61,006 bases of DNA from Clostridiales bacterium VE202-01 (GTDB lineage: Bacteria; Bacillota_I; Bacilli_A; Erysipelotrichales; Coprobacillaceae), in NCBI GenBank assembly GCA_000508865.1, contig BAHP02000042.1, forward strand, positions 1-61,006, in the 5' to 3' direction. Shown here piece by piece: positions 35,649 through 45,387 of the stretch (position 1 is its first letter; each line of letters starts with the position of its first letter). The notes under the pieces are model-generated. The model was not told where the DNA came from. It searched no databases and saw nothing but the letters and a program-made list of their open reading frames with translations. The position numbers and the translations under genes are program-made.

Positions 35649-37224
35649 TGAAATGTATTATGGGATAACGATTGGACCGATAGTTAAAACATTATGTATG
35701 ACTTCAACACCAGGAGGATTGTGGGTTGCCAGCTATATATTTTCATATCTTGCTAAACAATTAATTCTAGAAATAAAACAAAATGATGGTGATGTATTAA
35801 TACCTAGTTTTGAAGATAAGAATAATGTTAGTGAAGAAGTAGGTTCTTATCCTGACCATATTATTTTTATTGCTGATGAAAATCTAGATATCAATAGGAT
35901 GATAAAGAGGATTAAAAGAAGAATGGGTAATTTATTATTCAAAACATTTATTGGAATAGATAGCGATAAATTTCCTAAAAGATATTTTAGTAGAGATGAG
36001 GTTAAAACCTTCGTTAATAGATATGTAAATATTCATTGTATCAAGACAAAGAAGATTAATAATATTATGCTTGAAATCAGTGAGATATTAGATAATGTTG
36101 AACAGTTCAATTCTTATGTGTATGAAGAAAAAGAAAATTATTTCTTAACTTTATTTAATGGCATAAAAATTAAAGAAAGTGATCAGCTTGATGATAAAGA
36201 TAAAACAGATGCTAAAAATATTTATATCAAAAACTTTTTTAAAACTATAAATGATGATAAAAGAAATAATACCCAAATCAAACCACAGGTTCTGTTTGAA
36301 AAAAATGATAATCAAATCAAATCCGTAGATGATATCGCCAGAATAAAAGATAAAAAAGATTATAAAATATCTAACTATCTTGCAATAGTACAGGCAGATG
36401 GTGATGGAATGACAAACAAATTTAATGATATGGGTAATGATACTGAAAAAGTTAAAAAATTTTCTAAAAGTTGTGTTGATTATACGACTAAATCAGCTGC
36501 TTTGATCAAAAAATATGGTGGTGTAACGATATATGCTGGTGGTGATGATTTATTGTTTTTAGCACCTATAATAAGTAAAGATGGTAATGAAAATATTTTA
36601 GATCTATGTGACAAAATTAGAGTTAATTTTAAAAAATCAAAAATCGAAGGAGCTAGCATATCATTTGGAATTGCAATCAATTATAGAAAGTTTCCTTTAT
36701 ATGAATCGTTTGATCAGGCTAGAGAAATGTTAGATAAAGCAAAAAAACTAGGCGATGATAATAAGAAAAAAGACGGCATAGCAATTAATTTAACTAAAGC
36801 GAGTGGGTTATCAGTGTTTTTAAATTTTGGTAATGAAACAGAAACTTTAAAGAAATTTAAAAATCTTATAAATAACTATTATCTTTCTAATAAAGAGTCT
36901 GAAAAAATAAACGACAGTACGAATTCTGTAATCTATTTGATGGATAATTATCGTGATTTATATAATATTGCAATAAAAAATAAGGATAAAAAAGAAATAA
37001 GCAATTTCTTTACTAATATGTATAGTAATCCGATGCAGGATAACTATCAAAAATTTATTGAAGATATTGCAGATTTGTTTATTCAAGCTAAAAGTGATAA
37101 TGAGAGTAATCGCTTTAAATCCATAAATAAAAATGATTTTAATAAAGACGAAGATACTGAATTATCAAGTATGTTAAGATTTGCTAAATTTTTAGTTGAA
37201 AAAGGAGGCAAGAGTAATGAGTAA
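35638..37224 (+). CDS. cmr2: Cas10 (Cmr2), short form lacking the HD nuclease domain
   Basis: Large subunit of the Cmr complex and the enzyme that makes the signal nucleotide when target RNA is bound. The active palm motif G301-G302-D303-D304 lies in VTIYAGGDDLLFLAP, with the first palm strand in YLAIVQADGDGM. The N-terminus (YYGITIGPIVKTLCMTSTPGGLWVASYIFSYL) matches the Cmr2 segment that normally follows an HD domain, and no HD motif is present; 528 residues is short for Cas10. DNA cleavage is therefore not expected, and output must come from the cyclase-type active site. GGAGGAAAG precedes ATG inside the end of the upstream gene. Confidence 0.92.
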   Translation: MKDNEMYYGITIGPIVKTLCMTSTPGGLWVASYIFSYLAKQLILEIKQNDGDVLIPSFEDKNNVSEEVGSYPDHIIFIADENLDINRMIKRIKRRMGNLLFKTFIGIDSDKFPKRYFSRDEVKTFVNRYVNIHCIKTKKINNIMLEISEILDNVEQFNSYVYEEKENYFLTLFNGIKIKESDQLDDKDKTDAKNIYIKNFFKTINDDKRNNTQIKPQVLFEKNDNQIKSVDDIARIKDKKDYKISNYLAIVQADGDGMTNKFNDMGNDTEKVKKFSKSCVDYTTKSAALIKKYGGVTIYAGGDDLLFLAPIISKDGNENILDLCDKIRVNFKKSKIEGASISFGIAINYRKFPLYESFDQAREMLDKAKKLGDDNKKKDGIAINLTKASGLSVFLNFGNETETLKKFKNLINNYYLSNKESEKINDSTNSVIYLMDNYRDLYNIAIKNKDKKEISNFFTNMYSNPMQDNYQKFIEDIADLFIQAKSDNESNRFKSINKNDFNKDEDTELSSMLRFAKFLVEKGGKSNE

Positions 37225-38317
37225 GTATTGTGTAGAATTAGAGCCGATTGAATATTATTTCCTGGGAAATGAAAGAAGTTTTGGATTTGGTAGGAATAAT
37301 AAGGGAATTTACAATAACTATTTTGTAATATCAGAAAATTTACCGACACAAACAACATTATTAGGGATGATGAGATATTTTGTGTTAAAAAGAATGAATT
37401 TGTTAAATAAGAATTTTAGTAGTCAGGGATTAACTGCTCAACAAATTGAAAAGCAAAAAGAATTTATTGGTAGAAGTAGTTTTATAATGTCATGTAATGA
37501 TAAATTAGAATATGGAGTTATTAAAAAGATTAGTCCAATGTTTTTAAAAAATAATAAAAAACAGATATTAGTTAAAACCCCTTTTAATGGTAGTTTTGAT
37601 AATAATAAAATTAAATTAAGAGGATTGCAAGAAGATGTTTGTAAAATAATGGATGGAAGTAGTGAAAGAGATTTTAAATTGATTGATAAAATAGATTTAA
37701 AAAAAGAAGATGATTATCGTGATTCATATGTACTTTTAGATGATTTAAGTGTTATTGAAAATAGTGAAATTTTTAAATCACATGTAAAAGTAGGAATTAA
37801 TCGTTATTTAGATGAAGATGGTTTCTTTAAAAAAGAGTATAAGTTTTTTAAAGATTATAAGTTATGTTTTTATGTAACACTTGATGATACAAAGTTAAAT
37901 TTGGATGACAAGATAACAGATGTTGTTTATCTAGGTGCAGAGAAATCAGCATTTAAATTAACTATGTATAAAGAAAATGATAATTTAGAAGAAACGATAA
38001 AAAAGACTTTAAAGATCGATGATGGTGTTTATTACTATGCTTTATCGGATTTAGCTTGTGAAGATGCTAATAAATTAAATGAATGCTGTGATCTGATTTT
38101 TTTGGAAACAAGAAATTTTAGATGTTTAAAAACTAATTATGATAAAGATAATTTTTATCATAAGCTAGAGCAAAGTGAATTATATAATTTTATTCGTGCT
38201 GGTAGTGTTTTCTTTGTAAATGAAGCAAGAGAGCAAGATTTTGAGCATTTATTTGAAAATGAAAATTTAAAAAATATCGGATTTAATCAGATCATAAAAA
38301 TAGGAGGAAATAACTAA
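37217..38317 (+). CDS. cmr3: Type III-B CRISPR protein Cmr3 (Cas5 group)
   Basis: Holds the 5' handle of the crRNA at the foot of the Cmr complex. The start VELEPIEYYFLGNERSFGFG follows the family pattern EPxxxxFFRxxRPFG, and PTQTTLLGMMRYFVLK is the usual Cmr3 helix. The ATG at 37217 is preferred because GGAGG (37204-37208) lies eight bases before it; the in-frame TTG at 37196 precedes that site. It overlaps cas10 by eight bases and shares one base with cmr4. 366 residues. Confidence 0.85.
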   Translation: MSKYCVELEPIEYYFLGNERSFGFGRNNKGIYNNYFVISENLPTQTTLLGMMRYFVLKRMNLLNKNFSSQGLTAQQIEKQKEFIGRSSFIMSCNDKLEYGVIKKISPMFLKNNKKQILVKTPFNGSFDNNKIKLRGLQEDVCKIMDGSSERDFKLIDKIDLKKEDDYRDSYVLLDDLSVIENSEIFKSHVKVGINRYLDEDGFFKKEYKFFKDYKLCFYVTLDDTKLNLDDKITDVVYLGAEKSAFKLTMYKENDNLEETIKKTLKIDDGVYYYALSDLACEDANKLNECCDLIFLETRNFRCLKTNYDKDNFYHKLEQSELYNFIRAGSVFFVNEAREQDFEHLFENENLKNIGFNQIIKIGGNN

Positions 38318-39144
38318 TGAAAAGTATTATATACATACTAGAACCAATTACTAACCTACATGTAGGTAACGGAGATATTAATTATAATATTATTGATAAT
38401 GAGGTTGAAAAAGACCCGCTTACTAATTATCCAATGATTAATTCATCAGGAATAAAAGGGGCTTTTAGACAATTTATACAAGATAATTCTAAAATTAATA
38501 AACAAGATGAAATAGATATTTTTGGTTCCGAACCAATTGAACAAAACAAAGATGAAAAAAAGAAGCCAGGTAAACTAAAATTTTATAGTGGTGAATGTTT
38601 AGGGGTGACAATGCGTAATGAAGTCGGTAAGGTGCCATATTCATTGGTTACTACTAAAAAAATGTTAGAAAGATTTATTGAAATGTGTGAGGTTATGAAA
38701 ATAAAATACAATTTAGATGTAGATAAGTTGGATGAAAATAAATCTTATAAAGTTGCTAATGGTAATATTACCGTAGAAGAAATAAAAATCGATGATAATT
38801 TAAAAGATGACGAAATCAAAAAATTATTTAAGCAGATTGCTCCTGATACAGCAAATAATCTTGTTATTATGCCACATGATAAAATAAAAGATATTTCATT
38901 ACCAGTTGTCGCAAGAAATGTTTTAGATAACGGTATTTCTGAAAATATCTGGTATGAAGAATATGTTCCGCATCATTCCCTTTTCTTTGTTTGTGTTAGC
39001 TGTGAAGAAGATGAAGTACTTAAAAAATTTAATGAAGCTGTTAATAATAAAATTGTCCAGTTTGGTGGTAATGCTTCAATTGGTTATGGACTTACTAAAG
39101 TAACTGTATTTAAAGAAGGCGGTGATGATGATGTCAAAGAGTAG
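38317..39144 (+). CDS. cmr4: Type III-B CRISPR protein Cmr4 (Cas7 backbone)
   Basis: Backbone subunit that repeats along the crRNA and normally cuts target RNA every six bases. Family features include YILEPITNLHVGNGD, the DPLTNYPMINSSGIKGAFRQF loop, GKLKFYSGECLG and the final FGGNASIGYGLTKV glycine loop. In well-studied Cmr4 proteins the cleaving Asp lies in the early loop; the D in GNGDINYNIIDNEVEKD is a candidate, but I cannot assign it with certainty. 275 residues, normal length. AGGAGG precedes ATG and the gene overlaps cmr5. Confidence 0.9.
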   Translation: MKSIIYILEPITNLHVGNGDINYNIIDNEVEKDPLTNYPMINSSGIKGAFRQFIQDNSKINKQDEIDIFGSEPIEQNKDEKKKPGKLKFYSGECLGVTMRNEVGKVPYSLVTTKKMLERFIEMCEVMKIKYNLDVDKLDENKSYKVANGNITVEEIKIDDNLKDDEIKKLFKQIAPDTANNLVIMPHDKIKDISLPVVARNVLDNGISENIWYEEYVPHHSLFFVCVSCEEDEVLKKFNEAVNNKIVQFGGNASIGYGLTKVTVFKEGGDDDVKE

Positions 39145-39547
39145 AATAAATAGATATTTACCGATTGCATATGAAGCAGTAAAAAATTCTGAACTCATTA
39201 AAGATAATAAATTACAAGGAAATTATCAAGCACAAATCGCTTCTTTTGGAGCAGCTGTTAGCATGGGAAGTTTGTTATCAGCTATTGCTTTTTTTAGTGA
39301 TAATGGTAGTTCTAATGTAAAGCGTCAAGAATTAATGAAATTGATTTGTTATATTATAAAAAAAGATAAAAATAGTGAAAAAGAATATCAGGAAATAAAA
39401 AAATATGATTTATTTGAATGTGTACAGAATAATAAAATTGTAAAGCAGGAGGTATTAGATGCTGCTATTGCAATTAAGCTGACTCTTAATCTGTTTGAAG
39501 AAGATCCATCAAAGAATAAAACTCCTAAAAATGAAGGGAATGATTAA
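39131..39547 (+). CDS. cmr5: Type III-B CRISPR small subunit Cmr5 (Cas11)
   Basis: All-helical small subunit lining the inner filament of the Cmr complex. RINRYLPIAYEAVKN, YQAQIASFGAAVSMGSLLSAIAFFSDNG and RQELMKLICYII match the Cmr5 helix pattern. Four ATGs open the frame; 39131 is chosen because AAGGCGGTG is then best placed and MSKSRIN is a natural N-terminus. 138 residues. Overlaps cmr4 by 14 bases. Confidence 0.85.
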   Translation: MSKSRINRYLPIAYEAVKNSELIKDNKLQGNYQAQIASFGAAVSMGSLLSAIAFFSDNGSSNVKRQELMKLICYIIKKDKNSEKEYQEIKKYDLFECVQNNKIVKQEVLDAAIAIKLTLNLFEEDPSKNKTPKNEGND

Positions 39548-39548
39548 A

Positions 39549-40340
39549 ATGACGATTTCAAACATGAACTATTTTTTCAATAAATCATATTATGATTTTT
39601 TAAAAAATATAGCTATTGATGATAAAGAAGAAAAAATAATCGAAAACAATATGATAACAACGATAATAAGTAAAAATAATGACGATATAGTAAAGCATCG
39701 TTATCGAGAAGATAGATTTTTACAACCCCTTCAAGATATACTTTCGTCATTTGAAATGAAAGTTGAATATCCTGGTTTATTAATTGGAATCGGTAATAAT
39801 CATAAAGCTAATATCAAAGGAGAAATATCATTAGGATTTAATTTTGATTACGTAACTGGTTTACCATATATTCCTGGCTCTTCATTAAAAGGTAAACTTG
39901 CCAGCGCTTTCGGTTATCATAAGTATATTTTAGCTAAATTAAATATTAAAGATATTAATGATAATGAAAAAGAAGAATTTGTAAAGAAAATAAAAACAGC
40001 TATTTTTGGTGATGAAAATACACCAGGGAAGGACATCTTTATTGATTCGTTTATTAGCGATTATAATAATAAGAATGTTCTAAAATTAGATTATTTGGCA
40101 CCACATCATCAAAAAGAAAAACTTTTAACTTTAGGTGAAGTTAATGTTATTACTATGTTACGACTTGCACCTGGTACTAAAATAAAATTTAATTTTATTT
40201 TAAACGATTCTATAATAAAAATAGGTGATAAAGAAAAAACTATTACAAAGGCTGATAAAATATATTTATTTAAAGAAATTATGAAAGATTTTGGTATTGG
40301 GGCTAAAACAAATGTAGGGTATGGATATTTTATAGAGTAG
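39549..40340 (+). CDS. cmr6: Type III-B CRISPR protein Cmr6 (Cas7 group)
   Basis: Cap-proximal Cas7-type subunit. The core segments are YPGLLIGIGNNHKANIKGEISLGFNFDYVTGLPYIPGSSLKGKLASAF and the C-terminal glycine loop DFGIGAKTNVGYGYF. IDSFISDYNN and VLKLDYLAPHHQ match the Cmr6 mid-region. The ATG at 39549 is chosen with GAAGGGA nine bases before it; upstream in-frame ATGs overlap cmr5 and lack a site. About 263 residues. It completes the Cmr1-6 set. Confidence 0.88.
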   Translation: MTISNMNYFFNKSYYDFLKNIAIDDKEEKIIENNMITTIISKNNDDIVKHRYREDRFLQPLQDILSSFEMKVEYPGLLIGIGNNHKANIKGEISLGFNFDYVTGLPYIPGSSLKGKLASAFGYHKYILAKLNIKDINDNEKEEFVKKIKTAIFGDENTPGKDIFIDSFISDYNNKNVLKLDYLAPHHQKEKLLTLGEVNVITMLRLAPGTKIKFNFILNDSIIKIGDKEKTITKADKIYLFKEIMKDFGIGAKTNVGYGYFIE

Positions 40341-40358
40341 GGCTGCAGGGAAAGTACA

Positions 40359-42481
40359 ATGAAAGAATTAAAGATTATTTTAAATGAAAATGAAAATAAG
40401 ATATCTGCAAAAGCATGTATCAAAAATGATGATGCAGATAAATGGCTTGAGGGTAGTGAAAGAATTGAAAAGATTAATGAAATATATAATGCTGAAGAAT
40501 TATATGAATTATTAAAAAATAATGAAAATATTATAATTAATAACTCAAGTTTATTTAAGGAATTTATAGAATTAAAAAAATCAGAATTAAGATCTAATAT
40601 CTGTTCTTTAGAAAAATTGAAAGTTGATAGTGAATTTAAGAAAAATAGACTATCTAAATATAAGGGAATTTTTAGATATTTAAATGAATATGATGTTGAA
40701 AAAATTATTGAAGATGATAAAACAGTTATTGAGAAGAACAAAGTAGTATATAGTTATCATACATTTATTTTTCCATTTAGATTGATAAAAAAAGAAAAGA
40801 GCAAAAAGAATAAATCATATTTTAAGGAATATGAAACAAAAAAATTTTTAAATAATATTTTAAGAGATAATGATGCTTGGGTTAATGCTAATGTGAATGA
40901 TAAATGTCTTGATTCTTATAATGATTATAAGGAAATATTTACAACTAAAGCAGAATTTGAACAATTTTATAATAAGATGCAATATTTTAATCGTTCTTGT
41001 TTAGATGCTATTTATGGATTTGAATTAAATGATAGTGAAAAAGATAATTTAAGAATAGTAGATAACTATGTATTTAAACCTGAAAAAATTAGAAATAAAG
41101 CAAAATTACATATTCAAGTAGGAAAAGGAAGTAGCGTACAGGAATATACTTTGTTATTAAATGCAATTCGATTAAAAGTATTTAATACTAATATTGCAGT
41201 AATGGTATTAGAAACAGAAAATCATGAATATGATAAGATTGAAGATATTAAATTGATTAATGAATTTACACGTCGAGTTACTCCTCCTAATTTAACTGAA
41301 TCAAGTAATCCATGTGCTTTTTATTGGGCAATAGAATTTGATGATGGAAATGAGAGGCATACTACTGAAGAAAATTTTTATAAACTATTTGAAAATACAA
41401 GATCTAAAAAAAATGTAATGAAAATCAGTCTTACAAAAATTCTTGATCCGATTAAAGATTTGTTGACTTATCCAAGCAAACATGATGAAGGTGATAAAAA
41501 AATCACATCTAATAAAAAGAATCTAATAGATGAAAACACATATTTAATAGAATCAGTTCTTGGTGATCGAATGTTTACATGTTCCTTTATCAAATCTGAT
41601 GAAATAATTAATAAAATATCAAAAAAAGTTTATGACTCTCGATATCCATGTCCTGAAAATAAATTATTTATGAGGTATGCGGGAGAAACGAAATATGCTT
41701 ATCAAGTTGATTATGATATAGCTAAAGAGTTATATGCTCTAATATATATAGATTCTAGTGATAGTACATGTCAGTCAGAAGATATGATTCAAGAGTTATT
41801 AGCAAAAAGTTTATATACACGCTGGATTGATTATGGAACAATTCATGCTGTAACTCATCATTCATTAATTGGATTAGCTAGCTTTAGCTGTCCTGATCAT
41901 GTAATTAATGCATTTTTAACATTATATGTTGAAATGGCTATATTGGTGCAGGCACAACGAGCTTCGATAATTCTATTTCAAAACTTTGCAACTGTACTTA
42001 CAAAAGGTCTAGAAAGTGATAATAAAAAATTGATCAAAAAACAATTAATAATTTATTAAATTTACAAGAAAAATATATTTCTTTTCAAAACCAATTATTA
42101 TTTTTTGAAGTAACACCAGAAGAGCAGGGCGTAGAGATCTACAATATGCTTACAAAAGCAATGTATATCGATGAAGAAAAAAGAGAATTAAAAGAACAAT
42201 TAGATGGTTTATATACAGGAACTAACGCTAATCAGGATAACAAGTTTAATAAGTATGCTTTGATTTTTGCAGTTATCTCATTGTTAATAGTTATTTTTAC
42301 ATATGGTTATGATACAGTTTCAATTGATTATGATTTTAATGGATTAATTACTAAGATATTTAAAAATGAAAATATTTTACTAATTATTTGTAAGTATAGT
42401 TTTACATTTATAATGATTATCTTAACGGCTTTTATTAGTTGGGGTATGTATTGTTGGATTAAACGAAAATATGATAGGTAA
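40359..42481 (+). CDS. CRISPR-associated CorA-like membrane effector, frame broken at 42024-42041
   Basis: The first frame gives 566 residues of soluble domain. The sense then continues in the -1 frame as LLNLQEKYISFQNQLLFFEVTPEEQGVEIYNML and two membrane helices (about 42250-42305 and 42385-42450) ending KRKYDR. The FFEVTPEEQG helix plus two C-terminal membrane helices is the layout of CorA channels found in type III CRISPR loci. The break lies within two A6 runs; one extra A restores the frame. In Bacteroides such proteins are activated by SAM-AMP made by an HD-less Cas10 and disrupt the membrane. That role is inferred here from domain layout and position between cmr6 and RT-cas1. Confidence 0.78.
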
Positions 42482-44378
42482 CATGTTAAAAGAAATATTG
42501 AGTGAAAGTAATCTAAAAAAAGCTTATTTAGAGTTAATGAAGCGTAACTATTCTAGTGGGATAGATGGAGTAATGTTATCGCAGTTAAAAGAATATTTGA
42601 TTCTTAATTGGCAAGATATTGAAAATCAGCTTGTTTTAGGTACATATGAACCTAATATTGTTCAAGTATATGAGTTACTTTCTAAAAAAGGAAAAGTAAG
42701 AGAAATATATAAATTTACGATTATTGATAATTTTATTCAAAAAGCAGTGTCTTTAATATTACAAGATAAATTAGATTGTTTATTAAGTGATAATAATTAT
42801 AGTTTTCGTAAAGGAAAAGGAACGATAGATGTAATTAGAAAGGGATTAGAATTAATTGAGGAAGGTTATGAATATATTGTTGAAATAGATATAAAAAAGT
42901 ATTTTGAAAATATTGATCATGATTTATTATCAAAGATGTTATTTGATATTATTGATGATAAAGTTTTAATATCTTTAATCATGAAATATCAAAATTGTCT
43001 AATTCAAAAAGATGGAAAAATCAAAAGAAAAAATAAAGGATTAATTACAGGTTCTTCAATAAGTCCTGTAATTAGTAACCTTTATTTAATGGATTTAGAT
43101 AGACAATATCTTGAATATAACTATATTCGTTACTGTGATAATATTTATATATTTATTAATAATAAAGATGATGGTATAACTTTAATAAATGATATATCAA
43201 AATGCTTAAAAGACAAATATAAATTAGAAATAAATCAAAATAAAACTTCAATCACTCATTATTTATCAAAAAGAATGTTAGGCTATTATTTTGTTAAAGA
43301 AGATAATACTGTTAAAGCAAAGAAAAATAAACAAGAAAATAGAACTAAATATAATCGCTGGTATAAATCAGCTATCAAAAAAGAAAATAACGAATACCAT
43401 ATTATCAATGATGGTATTCTTACCAAAAAAGATTATTCAATCTTATTTGAAAACGAAAATAAAAAAATAGAAATTCCAGCTGAAGTAACCGAACACATCA
43501 ATATATATTCACAAACTATTTTTTCTAGTAACTTTTTCAAAACTTTAAATCAACATAATATAAGAGTTTCATTATTTGATCAATATGATCATTATATTGG
43601 ATCTTTTATACCTATTAATTATCATAAATCAGCCTCAATACTAATAAAACAAGTTGAAAACTATATCAATAAAGCAAAAAGACTAGAAATAGCTAAAAAA
43701 ATTATCGATAGTGGAACTACAAACATTATCTCAAACCTAAAATACTATAATAAGCATAATGATGATATTCAATTAGATAAAATAATTGATGATTTAAAAA
43801 TATGTAAACAAGAAATGAAAGCAGCTAAAACATTAGAAATATTATTACTACAAGAAGCCAGAATGAGAGAATTATATTATAGTAGTTATAATATAATTCT
43901 AAGTAACTCAGAATTCAAATTCACTAAAAGAACAAGAAGACCCCCTAAAGACGCACTTAATGCAATGATCAGTTTTGGTAATACCATAATATATCAAAAA
44001 ATAGCTAATGAAATATATAAAACAAAACTAGATATTAGAATTTCTTATTTACATTCAGCAATGCGTAGATATGAAAATCTAAATCTTGATATCTCAGAAA
44101 TAATTAAACCTATTCTTGTTGATAAAGTAATATTTTCATTAATAAATAAAAGAATCATTGATGCTAAGGTTCATTTCGAAAAAAGAAATAATGGAGTATT
44201 TCTTAATAAAGAAGGTAAATATCTTTTTATTGATCAGTTAAATAAAAAACTAAGCAGTACAATAACGATCAATAACAAAAAAGTAAGTTACCAGGAAATA
44301 CTACAGCAGGAAGTATTAAAACTATTAAGGTATTTTAAATACGATGAAGAATATGAACCCTTTAAATATAGGATGTAA
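42471..44378 (+). CDS. cas1: Reverse transcriptase-Cas1 fusion
   Basis: Spacer integrase fused to a reverse transcriptase, which in related systems allows spacers to be taken from RNA. The RT domain (~1-285) has SFRKGKGT, motif A EIDIKKYFENIDHD (D140), GSSISPVISNLYL and YCDN (221-224). YCDN has Asn where the YxDD box has its second Asp. The Cas1 domain (~345-635) keeps its metal ligands E462 (QEARMRELYY), H528 (ISYLHSAM) and E543 (LDISEIIKP), plus RRPPKDALNAMISFGN. There is no fused Cas6 domain. It overlaps the end of the CorA frame. Start at 42471 or 42483; neither has a strong ribosome-binding site. Confidence 0.93.
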   Translation: MIGNMLKEILSESNLKKAYLELMKRNYSSGIDGVMLSQLKEYLILNWQDIENQLVLGTYEPNIVQVYELLSKKGKVREIYKFTIIDNFIQKAVSLILQDKLDCLLSDNNYSFRKGKGTIDVIRKGLELIEEGYEYIVEIDIKKYFENIDHDLLSKMLFDIIDDKVLISLIMKYQNCLIQKDGKIKRKNKGLITGSSISPVISNLYLMDLDRQYLEYNYIRYCDNIYIFINNKDDGITLINDISKCLKDKYKLEINQNKTSITHYLSKRMLGYYFVKEDNTVKAKKNKQENRTKYNRWYKSAIKKENNEYHIINDGILTKKDYSILFENENKKIEIPAEVTEHINIYSQTIFSSNFFKTLNQHNIRVSLFDQYDHYIGSFIPINYHKSASILIKQVENYINKAKRLEIAKKIIDSGTTNIISNLKYYNKHNDDIQLDKIIDDLKICKQEMKAAKTLEILLLQEARMRELYYSSYNIILSNSEFKFTKRTRRPPKDALNAMISFGNTIIYQKIANEIYKTKLDIRISYLHSAMRRYENLNLDISEIIKPILVDKVIFSLINKRIIDAKVHFEKRNNGVFLNKEGKYLFIDQLNKKLSSTITINNKKVSYQEILQQEVLKLLRYFKYDEEYEPFKYRM

Positions 44379-44383
44379 CTATT

Positions 44384-44644
44384 ATGTATATTATTGCAGT
44401 ATATGATGTTCATCATAAAAGAGTAGGTAAAGTGAGAAAAGTATTTAAGAAGTATTTGTTTGCAGTTCAAAACTCAGTGTTTGAAGGTTATATTACAGAA
44501 AGTAAACTAAATAAGTTAAAAAAAGATTTAGATAAAATAATTGATGTTAGTTATGATAGTATCTGTTTCTATGAATTAGAGTCGTTAAAATATGTTTCTA
44601 AAGAACAGATTGGAATGGTAAAAAACCATTCCAATCTAATATGA
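44384..44644 (+). CDS. cas2: CRISPR-associated endonuclease Cas2
   Basis: 86-residue partner of Cas1 in the integration complex. The first strand YIIAVYDVHHKRVGKVRKVFKKYL with its conserved Asp, followed by VQNSVFEGYITESKLNKLKKDL and SICFYELES, is diagnostic. It lies five bases after RT-cas1 and its TGA overlaps the first possible ATG of cas6. Confidence 0.95.
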   Translation: MYIIAVYDVHHKRVGKVRKVFKKYLFAVQNSVFEGYITESKLNKLKKDLDKIIDVSYDSICFYELESLKYVSKEQIGMVKNHSNLI

Positions 44645-45387
44645 AAAGGAGTAATATGAGATATAAATTATTTTTTAAATTAAACAAGCCCCTAAAATTA
44701 AGACTAAATTATCACGAAGATATCCAAAGATTCATTTATCTTCTATTTACTAAAGAAAATAAAGAATACGCTGAATTTCTGCATAACTTTGGTTATGGAG
44801 AAACAAAGAAATATAAATTATTTACATATAGTAAACTATACTCACCTAAACAAACAATAAAAAATCATGAAATAATATTCGAAAACACTCTCATCTTAGA
44901 TATCGCCAGTATAGATACCAAATTCGATCATTATCTTTTAAACATTCTAAATAAACATACTAATTACAAACTTCAAAATCAAAACATAATTTTAACCAAA
45001 TATCAAGTATTTCTCTACAACAATAAAGAACAAATAAAAATAAAACTATTATCACCAATAGTAGTAAGAGAAACAATTCTTGAAGAAAACAAAAAACATA
45101 CCCACTATTTCAATCCCCTAGAAAAAGACTTTTTAGACAGAATAAATAACCTATTTAAAAAGAAATACAAAGCATACTATGGAATAATTCCAGATGATAT
45201 CAAAATCAAATTAATAAATGTTAATGCAAAAGATAAATATGTAACTAATTATAAAAATACATATATAACTGCTTGGCATGGTAACTATATGTTGCAGGGA
45301 AAAAAAGAATATTTAGAATTTTTATATTATGTTGGTTTAGGAGAAAAAACATCCCAGGGATTTGGCATGTTTGAAGTTATAGAGTAA
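44641..45387 (+). CDS. cas6: CRISPR RNA-processing endoribonuclease Cas6
   Basis: Cuts the repeat to release crRNAs. Two ferredoxin-like halves end in the glycine-rich loop YVGLGEKTSQGFGMFEV, typical of Cas6. The start is either ATG 44641, overlapping the cas2 stop, or ATG 44656 (MRYKLFFKL), which lies four bases after AAAAGGAG and matches the usual first strand; I lean to the latter. The catalytic histidine cannot be fixed by eye. 248 or 243 residues. It is the last cas gene; the leader of array 1 begins at its stop codon. Confidence 0.9.
   Translation: MKRSNMRYKLFFKLNKPLKLRLNYHEDIQRFIYLLFTKENKEYAEFLHNFGYGETKKYKLFTYSKLYSPKQTIKNHEIIFENTLILDIASIDTKFDHYLLNILNKHTNYKLQNQNIILTKYQVFLYNNKEQIKIKLLSPIVVRETILEENKKHTHYFNPLEKDFLDRINNLFKKKYKAYYGIIPDDIKIKLINVNAKDKYVTNYKNTYITAWHGNYMLQGKKEYLEFLYYVGLGEKTSQGFGMFEVIE

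Noticed and set aside
42024-42041. Programmed -1 frameshifting as the leading explanation for the CorA break
   Set aside because: No canonical X XXY YYZ heptamer or clear downstream stem is visible, and six other genes or gene parts in the window show the same kind of break.
40359-42481. Housekeeping CorA magnesium transporter
   Set aside because: The long N-terminal region is unlike ordinary CorA, and the gene is embedded between cmr6 and RT-cas1 with no break in the operon.
42471-43330. Group II intron or retron reverse transcriptase
   Set aside because: The RT is fused in frame to a complete Cas1, is followed by cas2, and has no intron domain V or msr/msd-like RNA next to it.
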